DNA of 64,000 bases, taken from contig NZ_CP108143.1 in the NCBI RefSeq assembly GCF_036206005.1, positions 4,927,501-4,991,500 of the forward strand, given 5' to 3'. Shown piece after piece: positions 16,917-25,924 of this stretch (position 1 is its first letter; each line of letters begins with the position of its first letter). The translations under genes were made by a program, and so were the position numbers. A model generated the notes under the pieces. That model saw nothing but the letters and a program-made list of their open reading frames with translations, did no database searches and was not told the origin of the DNA. Source of the DNA: Streptomyces sp. NBC_00178 (lineage in GTDB: Bacteria > Actinomycetota > Actinomycetes > Streptomycetales > Streptomycetaceae).

Positions 16917-17702
16917 CTACAGCTCCACGAGGACCGCGGTCGCGTCGTCGTGCCTCTTCGCCCGGCGTAGGTGTACGCGCTCGGCGTCGGCCAGTTCCAG
17001 TTCCCGCACCCGGTCGATCAGGCCCTGTGGTCCGGCCTTGCGCAGCAGACCCAGAGCGGCCGTCCAGTCGCCCTGCCGGAACGTCTCCGTCCATCTGCTC
17101 GCCCCGTCGGTCATCGCCGCGAGCGCCCGCACCTCGGCGAGGGGGGTCTCCCCGGTCACCGCGCGTGCGGCCACCCCGGGGTCCGCGGCGGCCGTGAAGA
17201 AGCCGCCCTCCTTGTTCCGTACGCGCGCGTCCGCGATCTGGTCCGAGGCGAGCGAGCCGGGCGGCAGCCGGTCGAGACGGTCGTCGAGCACGGGGCGCAC
17301 ACGACCGTCGGGTGCCTCGATGAGCAGGGCCGAGTCGGAGAGGACCAGGTGCTCGACACGCCGGCCGTCCCAACGCGCCAGGACCACGGTCGCCTGCGGG
17401 GTGCGCGGGTGAGAAAGGTCACACCCGGAACGGTGAACGTCGGCGGTGTGCCGAATGGACAGGGCGAGAATCTCGGGAAGCGTCAGATCCCGCCGCGAAG
17501 CGGACAGTTCGACCAGCGATCCACCCAGGCGCGCGGTGAACCAGGGAACCGAGTGCACACAGCCGTCGTCGTGCCGCGGAGGTGTGACTCCGTCCAGCAT
17601 CACGAGGGTGCCGCCCTGGCCGGCGGCAGGAGCCGCGACCGACACCCAGTCCTCATTGGGGCGTTCGGGGCTTCCTGACCGGGTGGCGAGGTCGATGCGC
17701 AT
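16917..17702 (-). CDS. PP2C/PPM-family phosphatase-like protein
   Basis: 261 residues from the ATG at 17702; the longer frame to 18014 crosses non-coding DNA. Metal-site motifs of PPM phosphatases are visible: NEDW near the N-terminus, LVMLDGVTPP, AAMTDGASRW and the C-terminal KRHDDATAVLVEL. This keeps the acidic residues expected for two Mn/Mg ions. The family removes phosphate from Ser/Thr of proteins. No transmembrane segment or extra sensor domain is present. It is divergent from the conservon. Confidence 0.85.
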   Translation of the reverse strand: MRIDLATRSGSPERPNEDWVSVAAPAAGQGGTLVMLDGVTPPRHDDGCVHSVPWFTARLGGSLVELSASRRDLTLPEILALSIRHTADVHRSGCDLSHPRTPQATVVLARWDGRRVEHLVLSDSALLIEAPDGRVRPVLDDRLDRLPPGSLASDQIADARVRNKEGGFFTAAADPGVAARAVTGETPLAEVRALAAMTDGASRWTETFRQGDWTAALGLLRKAGPQGLIDRVRELELADAERVHLRRAKRHDDATAVLVEL

Positions 17703-18072
17703 CCGGCCAGTCTGCACGATGCCTTCACGGGCCCTGCACGACGGCGTTGTTGGGCCGTACCGGCAGGTCAACGGCGTCACACCGACCGGACGGGATGCCC
17801 TGCGCATATGCGGGCGGGCATCCTGCCAAAGCCGGGCCGGAAGTTCCACCCGGCAGTCCGCGCATGGCCCGTGCGGCCCGTGGGGAGACTTGTTCGCCAA
17901 CTCCGGATTGATGTTCACTCGTTCGAGTGGCGGAGCGGTTGATGCGCGGCCCCCTCCCAAACGCGCTGGAATGGTCGGAAGCCGTACGGCGCACACCAGG
18001 GTGGGGTGTTCCACACACGTGACCGTGCGTCACCTCTGCTTCAAGGCGGACGAGTCAAGATTGCGAGCACCG
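17703..18072. promoter_or_regulatory. Divergent control region of the phosphatase gene and conservon
   Basis: About 370 bp without a gene. It holds a perfect inverted repeat CACTCG-TT-CGAGTG (17916-17929) and, nearer the conservon, GTGAC-N5-GTCAC (18019-18033). Either could be a regulator site for the conservon promoter. I could not place -10/-35 boxes with confidence. Confidence 0.45.
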
Positions 18073-21000
18073 GTGCAGAAGAAGCGGCCTCGGAGCAAGG
18101 ACGGCACGCGCGAGGAGTCCGGGGCCGTGCCCCAGGAGGCGAGTGCCACCAAGCGGACCGTACGCGTGCGCAACCGGCTCGTCGCCGGTGTCGCCGTCGT
18201 GGGGATCACCGTCATAGCCGCGGGTGCCCCCGCGGCCCTGGGCGCCTCCGCCGACCTCAACGAGTCCCAACGGCTGGTCACACTCGCCGCGCTGAACCAG
18301 CAGGCCATCACCCTCGCGCACTCCCTGGCCGACGAGCGTGACGGTGTCGTCGCCCACATCGCCGCCGGGCGCGACGAGGCCGGCAAGGACGACACGGCGA
18401 GCCTCGCGGCCCGTGTCGACCAGCAGGTCGACGAGATCCGGGAGGCCGCTCCGGCGGCCCTGCGCCGCGAACTCTCCGACATCCCGTCGCTGCGCCGTAC
18501 CGCGCTCACGGGCAAGGGCTCGGCGACCGAGGCCTACCAGGCGTACTCCGAGGTCCTGGCCAAGCTCCACGACCTCGCGGACGAACTCGCCGAGAAGACC
18601 CCGCCGCGCGCCGCCGACGCCACGAGGGCGCCGCTCGCCCTGGGTGCCGCCGTCGAGCAGGCCTCCGCCACCCGCGGTCTCCTGCTGGCCGCACTCGCCG
18701 TCCCGGGCACGGAACCCCAGCAGCCGCAGATCGACCCCTTCACCGGCCTGCCCGTCCAGACCCAGGACGAGAGCAGCGGCGAGGACGACCGCACGCGCGA
18801 CGAGCTGAGTGCCGCCGCCCAGCAGGCCCGGGTACGTGAACTCTCCTCCCTCGCCGACTTCGACCAGGCCGCCGGCGCCTCCGCCAGGGACCGGCTCGCC
18901 TCCACGGTCACGGGTCCCCAGGTCACCAGCGCGGAGAAGTACCTCACCCGGTTGACCGACCGGCCCGAACTGTCGGACGCGGACCGGTCGGCCGACCCCA
19001 AGAAGGTCGAAGCGGCGCTCTCCGGCCGGATCGACCGCATGCGCGGCGTCGAGTCCGCCCTGGGCACCGCCCAGGTCGAGCGCCTGGAGGCACTGCGCGA
19101 CGACGACGTCACCGCGCTCGAACTCCGGCTGGCGCTGCTCGGCGGCTGCCTGCTCATCGCCGTGGGCGTCTCCACCGCCGTCGCCCGCACCCTCACCCAG
19201 CCGCTGGCCGTCCTGCGCATCGGCGCCGGCCGCATCGCCGCCGAGCCGGAGACCGCCGAACCGGTCCGCTACACCGGGCGCAACGACGAGTTCGCCCAGG
19301 TCGTGCGGTCCATCAACGCCCTGCACGGCAGGCTGCACGGGCTGCACCACGACGTCACGGGACGGCTGGAGAGCCTCCAGACCGAGCGCGGGAAACTCGT
19401 CGCCGGCCGTGAGGCCCTCACCCTCCAGCGCGCCGAACTGCAGGCGCAGGTCACCGAGCTCGGCTCCCAGCTGGAACGGCTGCGGAACACCGTCCACCAC
19501 ACCTTCGTCAACCTCTCGCTGCGCACGCTCGGCCTCGTCGAGCGCCAGCTCGGCGTGATCGAGGGCATGGAGGAGCGGGAGCAGGACCCGGAGCGCCTCG
19601 CCACGCTCTTCAAGCTGGACCACATGGCGACCGTGATGCGCCGGCACAGCGAGAACCTGCTGGTCCTCGCCGGAGCCGACCACGGCCAGGGCCACGTGAA
19701 CCCGATCCCGCTGGTCGACGTGCTGCGCGCCGCCGTCAGCGAGATCGAGCGGTACGAGCGGGTCACCATCCAGTCCCTGCCGCCGCACGCCCAGATCGCC
19801 GGCTTCGCCGCCGACGACTTGAGCCACCTCGTCGCCGAACTGCTGGAGAACGCGACCTCCTTCTCGCCCCCCGACTCCCATGTCGAGCTCTCCGGCTGGC
19901 TGCTGGAGACCGGAGAGGTGATGCTCTCGGTCCAGGACGAGGGCATCGGCATGTCGGCGGTCCGGATGGGCGAACTCAATGCCAGGCTGGCGGACCCGGC
20001 CTCCTTCGAGGCCGGTGAACAGGCCGCGGACGGGGCAGGTCTGGGGCTTCAGGTGACGTCGCTGCTGGCCGCCCGCCACGGTGTGCGGGTCCAGTTGCGC
20101 GAGCAGAAGGGGAACGGGGTGGCAGCGGTCGTGGTGCTTCCGCAGGCCCTGCTGCCCAAGGCCCCGCCGACCGCGACCCCGCCGCCGGTCCAACTGCCGG
20201 GCGACGCACCCACGCTGAACCTCCCCGGGTCGGTCGCCGAGGCCAACTCGAATACGCTGCCCGCCCGTTCCGCCCTCCCCGGGGGCGACCCGCTGATCGC
20301 CGCCGCCGAGGAGACCCTGCGCACGACGGCCCCCGAGCCGTCGCCCGCGGAACCGGCGCCCGAGGTGTCCGCCCAGCCGACGTCCGAGGCGTCCGCCCAG
20401 GCGGGACCCGAGGCGACCACCCCGGCCGAGGCCGCCCCCGAGGTGGCCGCACCGATGGGCGACCCCGCTCCCGGGACCCCGGCCCCCACGGGCGACCCCG
20501 CCCCCGAGGCGACCGTCCCGGCCGAGGCCGCTCCCGAGGCCCCCGCCCCGGTGCTGCCGGCCGACGGTGCCGCGCCCGTCGCGGCCCAGGCGGGCCCCGT
20601 ACGCGAGGAGTCCGAGGCCGAGACCACGATGCAGGTCCGGCTCCCCGTGCAGAAGGACGCGCCGGGCCCGTACGCCATAGGGCCCGACAGCCACGAGCGG
20701 GCCGCCGACGCGGCCCCGGCCACCGCGGACGCCGTCCCGGCTCCCGCGGCGGACGCCGTACCCGGCCCCCGGCAGCCGCTGACGGGGCTCGGCGAGGAGG
20801 TGCCCGACCCGGCGCCCTTTCCCGAGCGTCTGACCGACAAGGGACTCCCCAAGCGCACGCCCAGGATCGCGGCACCCGCACCGGCCGCGCCCGTCGCGCG
20901 TCCGGGCGGCCTGGACAAGGAAGCCCTGCGCCGCCGGCTCGGCGGATTCCACCAGGGAGCCAAGGACGGCCGGCGCGACGTGGAGAGCGAGATCGCCGAG

Positions 21001-21093
21001 GGCGGCCCGCAGACCGACCACCACGAGCCGGAAGGCCGTACCGACGGCCGCATCGATGAGACGGGGGACACAGTCGAGGAGGCACGCAGTTGA
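18073..21093 (+). CDS. cvnA: Conservon sensor kinase CvnA-like (nitrate/nitrite-sensor type)
   Basis: 1,006 residues from the GTG at 18073; the start is uncertain because no strong ribosome site is visible and upstream GTG/TTG codons are in frame. It has a basic N-terminus, TM1 at about 35-57, an extracytoplasmic helical domain of about 290 residues like the NIT sensing domain, and TM2 at about 351-371. A HAMP and coiled-coil segment follows, then a helical segment with FKLDHMATVMRRHSENLLVLAG. The ATPase domain has ELLENATSFSPP (about 590), DEGIGMS (about 620) and GAGLGLQV (about 654). About 320 residues of Pro/Ala/Glu-rich, probably disordered tail complete it. It is the first gene of a four-gene conservon with overlapping ends. 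Confidence 0.92.
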   Translation: MQKKRPRSKDGTREESGAVPQEASATKRTVRVRNRLVAGVAVVGITVIAAGAPAALGASADLNESQRLVTLAALNQQAITLAHSLADERDGVVAHIAAGRDEAGKDDTASLAARVDQQVDEIREAAPAALRRELSDIPSLRRTALTGKGSATEAYQAYSEVLAKLHDLADELAEKTPPRAADATRAPLALGAAVEQASATRGLLLAALAVPGTEPQQPQIDPFTGLPVQTQDESSGEDDRTRDELSAAAQQARVRELSSLADFDQAAGASARDRLASTVTGPQVTSAEKYLTRLTDRPELSDADRSADPKKVEAALSGRIDRMRGVESALGTAQVERLEALRDDDVTALELRLALLGGCLLIAVGVSTAVARTLTQPLAVLRIGAGRIAAEPETAEPVRYTGRNDEFAQVVRSINALHGRLHGLHHDVTGRLESLQTERGKLVAGREALTLQRAELQAQVTELGSQLERLRNTVHHTFVNLSLRTLGLVERQLGVIEGMEEREQDPERLATLFKLDHMATVMRRHSENLLVLAGADHGQGHVNPIPLVDVLRAAVSEIERYERVTIQSLPPHAQIAGFAADDLSHLVAELLENATSFSPPDSHVELSGWLLETGEVMLSVQDEGIGMSAVRMGELNARLADPASFEAGEQAADGAGLGLQVTSLLAARHGVRVQLREQKGNGVAAVVVLPQALLPKAPPTATPPPVQLPGDAPTLNLPGSVAEANSNTLPARSALPGGDPLIAAAEETLRTTAPEPSPAEPAPEVSAQPTSEASAQAGPEATTPAEAAPEVAAPMGDPAPGTPAPTGDPAPEATVPAEAAPEAPAPVLPADGAAPVAAQAGPVREESEAETTMQVRLPVQKDAPGPYAIGPDSHERAADAAPATADAVPAPAADAVPGPRQPLTGLGEEVPDPAPFPERLTDKGLPKRTPRIAAPAPAAPVARPGGLDKEALRRRLGGFHQGAKDGRRDVESEIAEGGPQTDHHEPEGRTDGRIDETGDTVEEARS

Positions 21094-21569
21094 CTGCGCC
21101 CAGCACGTTCGGGCTGAGTTCCGAGGCCCGTAACCTTCACTGGTTGCTGAGCAATCTCGTGGAGGAGGTGCCAGGGGTCCACTCGGTCACCGTCGTCTCG
21201 TCCGACGGACTGATGCTGCTCTCCTCCGATCCGGGACTCGCGGCGGCCAAGGCCGCGGGCGGGCACCGTGGCCCCCGGGGATCGAGCGCCGATCTCGCCA
21301 CCATCGTCTCCGGCATCGGATCGCTCACGATCGGCGCCGCGAAGCTGATGGACGGCGGCGGCGTCAAACAGACCATGGTCGCGATGGACGAGGGAAGCGT
21401 CTTCGTCATGTCGATCAGCGACGGTTCCCTGCTCGGTGTGCACGCCACCCCCGACTGCGACATGAGCGTCATCGCCTACCACATGGCGCTCTTCGTCGGC
21501 CGCGCCGGACACGTACTCACCCCCGAACTCCGCAGTGAGCTGCGCAAATCGATGGAGAGCACCCAGTGA
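21090..21569 (+). CDS. cvnB: Conservon roadblock/LC7 protein CvnB-like
   Basis: 159 residues. The TTG start overlaps the cvnA stop (TTGA) and has GAGGAGG seven bases upstream, which decides the unusual start codon. The roadblock fold is visible in LHWLLSNLVEEVPGVHSVTVVSSDGLMLLSSDP and VFVMSISDGSLLGVHATPDCDM. In the known system CvnB binds CvnA/CvnD on the membrane and resembles MglB, a GTPase-activating partner of small GTPases. Confidence 0.95.
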   Translation: MTAPSTFGLSSEARNLHWLLSNLVEEVPGVHSVTVVSSDGLMLLSSDPGLAAAKAAGGHRGPRGSSADLATIVSGIGSLTIGAAKLMDGGGVKQTMVAMDEGSVFVMSISDGSLLGVHATPDCDMSVIAYHMALFVGRAGHVLTPELRSELRKSMESTQ

Positions 21570-21979
21570 CGTCAGCTGCTGAACCCGTACGGAAACTGCC
21601 GGTCCGGGGCGCCGACCGAAAGGCCGCACGGGTCCGCCCGTACTCCCTGACCGGTGGGCGCACCCGCTTCGGACACGTGCTGCTCGTCGAGACGTTCGTC
21701 GCCGCGCTCGAGGCGCCCGAGGAACGCCGGGAGCTCACGAACGGCAACCTCGCCTCGCGGGTCATGCCCGAGCTGCGCGCCATCGTCGAACTCTGCCGCC
21801 GCATGCGTACGGTCGCGGAGATCTCGGCCCTGCTGAAGATGCCGCTCGGTGTGGTCCGGGTGCTCCTCAGCGACCTGGCCGACCAGGGAAAGATCCGCGT
21901 GTACGGGACCGGTCACGGCGCCGGCCAGCCCGACCGCGCACTGCTCGAAAGGGTTCTCAATGGACTCCGCCGTCTCTGA
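21566..21979 (+). CDS. cvnC: Conservon DUF742 protein CvnC-like
   Basis: 137 residues; the GTG overlaps the cvnB stop (GTGA). It opens with VRPYSLTGGRTR, the DUF742 signature, and has a winged-helix-like C-terminal half (AEISALLKMPLGVVRVLLSDLADQGKIRV). The role is unproven in general; it interacts with the other conservon proteins. Confidence 0.95.
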   Translation: MTSAAEPVRKLPVRGADRKAARVRPYSLTGGRTRFGHVLLVETFVAALEAPEERRELTNGNLASRVMPELRAIVELCRRMRTVAEISALLKMPLGVVRVLLSDLADQGKIRVYGTGHGAGQPDRALLERVLNGLRRL

Positions 21980-22610
21980 GGCGCCGCTCTTCACCCCCCG
22001 TCAGCCGGGCCCGCGCGAGCAGCCCGAGGAGCCTCCGCAGGACTGGCAGCTCGACCACACGCGTGCGCCGATCGCCACCAAGATCGTGGTCGCGGGCGGC
22101 TTCGGCGTGGGCAAGACGACGTTCGTCACCTCGGTCTCCGAGATAACCCCGCTGCAGACCGAAGCGCTGATGACCCGGGCCAGCGAGGAGACCGACGACC
22201 TCACGGCCACGCCCGACAAGGTCACCACGACCGTGGCGATGGACTTCGGCCGTCTCACCCTCGACGACGACCTCGTCCTGTACGTCTTCGGCACCCCCGG
22301 GCAGCAGCGGTTCTGGTTCATGTGGGACGACCTCGTACGCGGCGCGATCGGCGCGGTCGTCCTCGCCGACACCCGGCGCCTCGCCGACTGCTTCCCGGCC
22401 CTCGACTACTTCGAGAGCTGCGGCCTTCCGTACATCGTCGCCGTCAACCACTTCGAGGGCACGGAGGGGTTCGAGGAGGCCGACGTGAGGGAAGCCCTGT
22501 CCATTCCGCCGCACGTACCTGTTGTGATCATGGATGCGCGTAACAGGATCACGGTCGTCGAGTCCCTGCTCGCCCTGGTGGGCCACGCATACGACGTCGC
22601 GCCCGCGTAA
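21960..22610 (+). CDS. cvnD: Conservon Ras-like GTPase CvnD-like
   Basis: 216 residues from the ATG at 21960, inside the end of cvnC (20-bp overlap). The P-loop is GGFGVGKTTF. The switch region is VTTTVAMDFGRLTL, and the G3 region is FGTPGQQRFWFMWDDL, where the usual DxxG is replaced by FGTPGQ as in the conservon GTPase family. G4 is VAVNHFEG, with NxxE-like replacing NKxD. It should cycle GTP under CvnB control. Confidence 0.95.
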   Translation: MDSAVSEAPLFTPRQPGPREQPEEPPQDWQLDHTRAPIATKIVVAGGFGVGKTTFVTSVSEITPLQTEALMTRASEETDDLTATPDKVTTTVAMDFGRLTLDDDLVLYVFGTPGQQRFWFMWDDLVRGAIGAVVLADTRRLADCFPALDYFESCGLPYIVAVNHFEGTEGFEEADVREALSIPPHVPVVIMDARNRITVVESLLALVGHAYDVAPA

Positions 22611-22647
22611 CCGCCCACGCACCCAGCACACGTAACGGAGAACCGCG

Positions 22648-23886
22648 ATGCGGAAGATACTGATAGTCGGAGCCGGTCAGTCCGGGCTCCAGCTGGCCCT
22701 CGGACTGCAGTCCAACGGCTACGAAGTCACCCTGATGTCCAACCGCACGGCGGACGAGATCCGGTCGGGCCGCGTCATGTCGACGCAGTGCATGTTCCAC
22801 ACGGCTCTCCAGCACGAGCGGGACCTCCAGCTCAACTTCTGGGAGTCGCAGGCGCCGCGGATCGACGGACTCGGTGTCTCGGTCGCCGGGCCCGACTCGT
22901 CGCGCGTCATCGACTGGGTGGGCAAGCTCGACGGCTACGCGCAGTCCGTCGACCAGCGCGTGAAGATGGCCGGCTGGATGGACACCTTCGCCCAGCGCGG
23001 CGGTCAGCTCGTGATCCACGGCGCGGCCGTGTCCGACCTGGACTACTTCTCCCGCACGTACGACCTGGTGATGGTCTCGGCCGGCAAGGGCGAGCTCGTC
23101 TCCATGTTCGGGCGGGACGCGTCCCGTTCGCCGTACGACACCCCCCAGCGGGCGCTGGCCGTCGCGTACGTCCACGGCATGGGCCCGCGCCCGGAGCACC
23201 CGGACTTCGACGCGGTCCGCTGCAACCTGGTCCCGGGCGTCGGCGAGCTGTTCGTCATGCCGACCCTGACCACGTCGGGCCGAGCGGACATCCTGTTCTG
23301 GGAAGGCGTCCCCGGCGGCCCGCTGGACGCCTTCCAGGGCATCAAGGACCCTTCGGAGCACCTGGCCAGGACGCTGGAGCTCATGGAGAAGTTCACCCCG
23401 TGGGAGTACGCGCGCGCCACCAAGGTCGAGCTGACCGACGCCAACGCCACGCTGGCGGGCCGTTACGCCCCGACCGTGCGCAAGCCCGTCGGCCGGCTGC
23501 CCGGCGGCGGTCTGGTGCTCGGCGTGGGGGACGTGGTGGTCGCCAACGACCCCATCACCGGGCAGGGTTCGAACACGGCGTCGAAGTGTGCGCACTCCTA
23601 CCTGAACTCGATCCTCGAACACGGCGACCGCGAGTTCGACGAGGCGTTCATGGAGGCCACCTTCGAGCGGCACTGGGAGAACACCCAGCACGTCGTGAAG
23701 TGGACGAACGCGATGCTCGGCCCGCCGCCGGAGCACGTGCTGAACCTGATCGGCGCGGCCGGTCAGCTCCAGCCCGCCGCCGACCGGTTCGCCAACGGGT
23801 TCGACAACCCGGCGGACTTCGACAACTTCTTCTTCGAGCCGGAGAAGACGAACGCCTACCTCGGCTCGCTCACCGGCGGCCAGTAG
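22648..23886 (+). CDS. Styrene/indole monooxygenase-like FAD protein (StyA family)
   Basis: 412 residues; ATG behind GGAGA. It starts with a FAD-binding MRKILIVGAGQSGLQLALGL. It has the second FAD contact LVLGVGDVVVANDPITGQGSNTASKCAHSY (about 295-320) and the C-terminal FDNPADFDNFFFEPEKT typical of StyA-like two-component monooxygenases. Relatives take reduced FAD from a separate reductase and epoxidise styrene or indole; no reductase gene is adjacent here. It follows cvnD by 37 bp in the same direction, so it is probably the fifth gene of the conservon transcript. Conservons often end in P450 genes, so a flavin monooxygenase here fits a redox-output role (inference). Confidence 0.85.
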   Translation: MRKILIVGAGQSGLQLALGLQSNGYEVTLMSNRTADEIRSGRVMSTQCMFHTALQHERDLQLNFWESQAPRIDGLGVSVAGPDSSRVIDWVGKLDGYAQSVDQRVKMAGWMDTFAQRGGQLVIHGAAVSDLDYFSRTYDLVMVSAGKGELVSMFGRDASRSPYDTPQRALAVAYVHGMGPRPEHPDFDAVRCNLVPGVGELFVMPTLTTSGRADILFWEGVPGGPLDAFQGIKDPSEHLARTLELMEKFTPWEYARATKVELTDANATLAGRYAPTVRKPVGRLPGGGLVLGVGDVVVANDPITGQGSNTASKCAHSYLNSILEHGDREFDEAFMEATFERHWENTQHVVKWTNAMLGPPPEHVLNLIGAAGQLQPAADRFANGFDNPADFDNFFFEPEKTNAYLGSLTGGQ

Positions 23887-23900
23887 GTCCGCCCCGCGGA

Positions 23901-23967
23901 GCCCCGTCCGCCCGCGGCCGTCCGTGAGCGGTTCCCGAAGCTCACGGACGGCCGGAACGGACGGGGC
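23901..23967. terminator. Nested double-stem bidirectional terminator
   Basis: The inner stem is 14 bp and perfect: GGCCGTCCGTGAGC at 23916-23929 with its complement at 23940-23953, loop of 10. The outer stem is 10 bp: GCCCCGTCCG at 23901-23910 with CGGACGGGGC at 23958-23967. It lies between the convergent monooxygenase (+) and CU044_5270-like (-) genes. Confidence 0.9.
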
Positions 23968-23976
23968 TGCCGGCCG

Positions 23977-25059
23977 TCAGCTCGCCTGCGAGCGCCCCGT
24001 CACACGCTGCGTGTCCGTGGGCTCCGCGCCCGCTTCGTCGACGACCGCGTGCTCCATCACCGCGTTGCTCGACAGCAGGGTGCCGCTCGCGCCGTACGCC
24101 GTGTCCCGGATGAGGTAGCTGCGCGAGCCGAGGAACGTGAGGTCCTGCTTGTCGAAGACCCATTCGGTGCGGGCGCCGAACGTCTTGTCGTCGCGGGCGA
24201 TGCCCATGCCGTGGCGGCCGATGGCGTCGTGGGCCGTGGGGGCTTCGGTGACACCCGGGATGGCTGCGGCGGCCCGGTAGAGGGCGGCGGCGGTCTCGGG
24301 CGGCATCACCTCACCGACGAGGCCGCCGATCCGGTCGAAGACCGCCTGGTCGCGCTCCTGTCCCTTCACTTCGGGAGTCTTGGCGTACAGGTACGTGAGG
24401 AGCTTGTCCGGGTCGGAGGGAAGGGCAGCCAGCCAGCGGTAGGTGGGCCGGGTGAGGCCGGCCGGCGTGCCCTTGGTGTCGCCGAGTTCGGCGTTGACGA
24501 CGGACGTCTCCCCGTCGGTCCTGACCACGCCGAGCTTGTGCTGCGGCCCGGGCTTCTGCGACGACCAGGCCTCGCGGTTCTCCAGGGGGCCGACCACGGC
24601 CTTCCCGCTGGTCAGATCCGCGCCCCTGCCCTTGGACCTGGTGTACGTGAACTGGTCGTCCGCCACCGGCAGGGTGTCGCCCTTGAGCGCGGCGGTCGAG
24701 ATCTGCTGCAGGAGTACCACGGCGGGCCGCGCCGTGCCGGTGGTCTGGACGGTGTCCGTGGCCTGAGCGGTGGCGGGCTTGCTGTCGTCGGCGGTGAACG
24801 CGATGCCCGCGGCGAGCACTCCGCCCAGGGCCAGTGCGGTGACCGGCAGGAGGACGGCGGGGCGCAGCAGCCGTCGGGCGGGGCCGCCGGCCTCGCGGCG
24901 GTTCTCGGTGGCCAGATCGTTGTCGATGTGCTGCATCAGGGATTCCTTGTGGCGCAGGTGCTGCTCGTGCGGAAGATCCCACCGGCCCGGGGCCGGCAGG
25001 AGCCGGGCAATCTCGTCGGCGTCGGTGCGACGGGGGGCCGAGGCGTTGTCGTTCTTCAT
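23977..25059 (-). CDS. CU044_5270 family membrane protein (probable sigma-factor partner)
   Basis: 360 residues. The N-terminal cytoplasmic part is about 60 residues, one transmembrane helix spans about 64-90 (LLRPAVLLPVTALALGGVLAAGIAF), and a large external domain follows with Tyr/Trp/Asp-rich segments (LPVADDQFTYTRSKG, LTFLGSRSYLIRDTAYG). This architecture is that of the CU044_5270 family encoded after ECF sigma genes. The ATG overlaps the sigma gene stop by four bases. It lacks a recognisable zinc anti-sigma motif, so an anti-sigma role is inferred from context. Confidence 0.85.
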   Translation of the reverse strand: MKNDNASAPRRTDADEIARLLPAPGRWDLPHEQHLRHKESLMQHIDNDLATENRREAGGPARRLLRPAVLLPVTALALGGVLAAGIAFTADDSKPATAQATDTVQTTGTARPAVVLLQQISTAALKGDTLPVADDQFTYTRSKGRGADLTSGKAVVGPLENREAWSSQKPGPQHKLGVVRTDGETSVVNAELGDTKGTPAGLTRPTYRWLAALPSDPDKLLTYLYAKTPEVKGQERDQAVFDRIGGLVGEVMPPETAAALYRAAAAIPGVTEAPTAHDAIGRHGMGIARDDKTFGARTEWVFDKQDLTFLGSRSYLIRDTAYGASGTLLSSNAVMEHAVVDEAGAEPTDTQRVTGRSQAS

Positions 25060-25694
25060 GTCGTTTCCTCCCGCATGGGCAGGGCCGCGAGTGCGGCTTC
25101 ACCTGTCATCTCTCCGTGGCGGGTGCCGGGTTCCGTCCGGGACGGAGTTTTTTCGTCGGCGAGCCTCGCCAGCCTGGCACGGGCGCGCGAGAGGCGTGAG
25201 CGCACCGTCCCGACGGGGATGCCGAGCGCGTCGGCGGTCTGCTGGTAGTCGAGCCCGGACCACACGCACAGGGTCAGCACCTCCCTCTCGTGGCGCCGCA
25301 GCCGGTCCAGAGCGCCCTGGACGGCCTGGAGCCGGCGGGCGTCGTCGACGCGTCCGGCGACCTCACCGGCGAAGTCCGCGACCACGGGGACCTGCCGCTG
25401 CCGGCCGAGGAAGGCGAGCCGGCGTCGTATGCCGCGCCGGGCGTTCTCCGCCTTGTGGGTGGCGATCCCGAGAAGCCACGGGGTGAGCGGGCCCCCCTCG
25501 GGTTCCAGGTGCTCCCGTGCCCGCCACGCGGTCAGGAAGGTCTCGGACATGACGTCCTCGGCCGTCGCCCAGTCTGCGGTGAGCCACAGGGCGTGCCGGT
25601 AGACGGCCCCGGAGTGCTTCTCGTACAGCTCGGCGAACGCGTCACGGTCGCCCGCCCGTATCCGCGGGCGCAGCTCGTTCTCTGATTCCCTCAC
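25056..25694 (-). CDS. ECF-type RNA polymerase sigma factor
   Basis: 212 residues from the GTG at 25694, with GAGAGG eight bases upstream. Region 2 is AFAELYEKHSGAVYRHALWLTADWATAEDVMSETFLTAW with the following TPWLLGIATHKAENARRG. Region 4 is LDRLRRHEREVLTLCVWSGLDYQQTADALGIPVGTVRSRLSRARARL. Overlap with the downstream membrane partner gene indicates co-translation. The target promoters are unknown; autoregulation through the 230-bp upstream region is likely, though I see no convincing element there. Confidence 0.95.
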   Translation of the reverse strand: MRESENELRPRIRAGDRDAFAELYEKHSGAVYRHALWLTADWATAEDVMSETFLTAWRAREHLEPEGGPLTPWLLGIATHKAENARRGIRRRLAFLGRQRQVPVVADFAGEVAGRVDDARRLQAVQGALDRLRRHEREVLTLCVWSGLDYQQTADALGIPVGTVRSRLSRARARLARLADEKTPSRTEPGTRHGEMTGEAALAALPMREETT

Positions 25695-25924
25695 ACCACT
25701 ACCTCTCCGCCACGGCAGGGAAGTTCCTGTGACGCGCACCACGGCCGTGGAGCGGGACGAGGAGGGGCCGGGGCGCCGGTGCGCCTCGGATCAGCCGGGA
25801 AGGCGAAAAGGGTACCTCGTGGAGGATTTCGGGCGCTTCTCCCCGTCCTTGCGCGCAGGACCGGGCCGGCACCGGCCGTCATCGGGGTCGACGCACATGC
25901 CGCCCGGTGCCACGGCCCTCCCGC

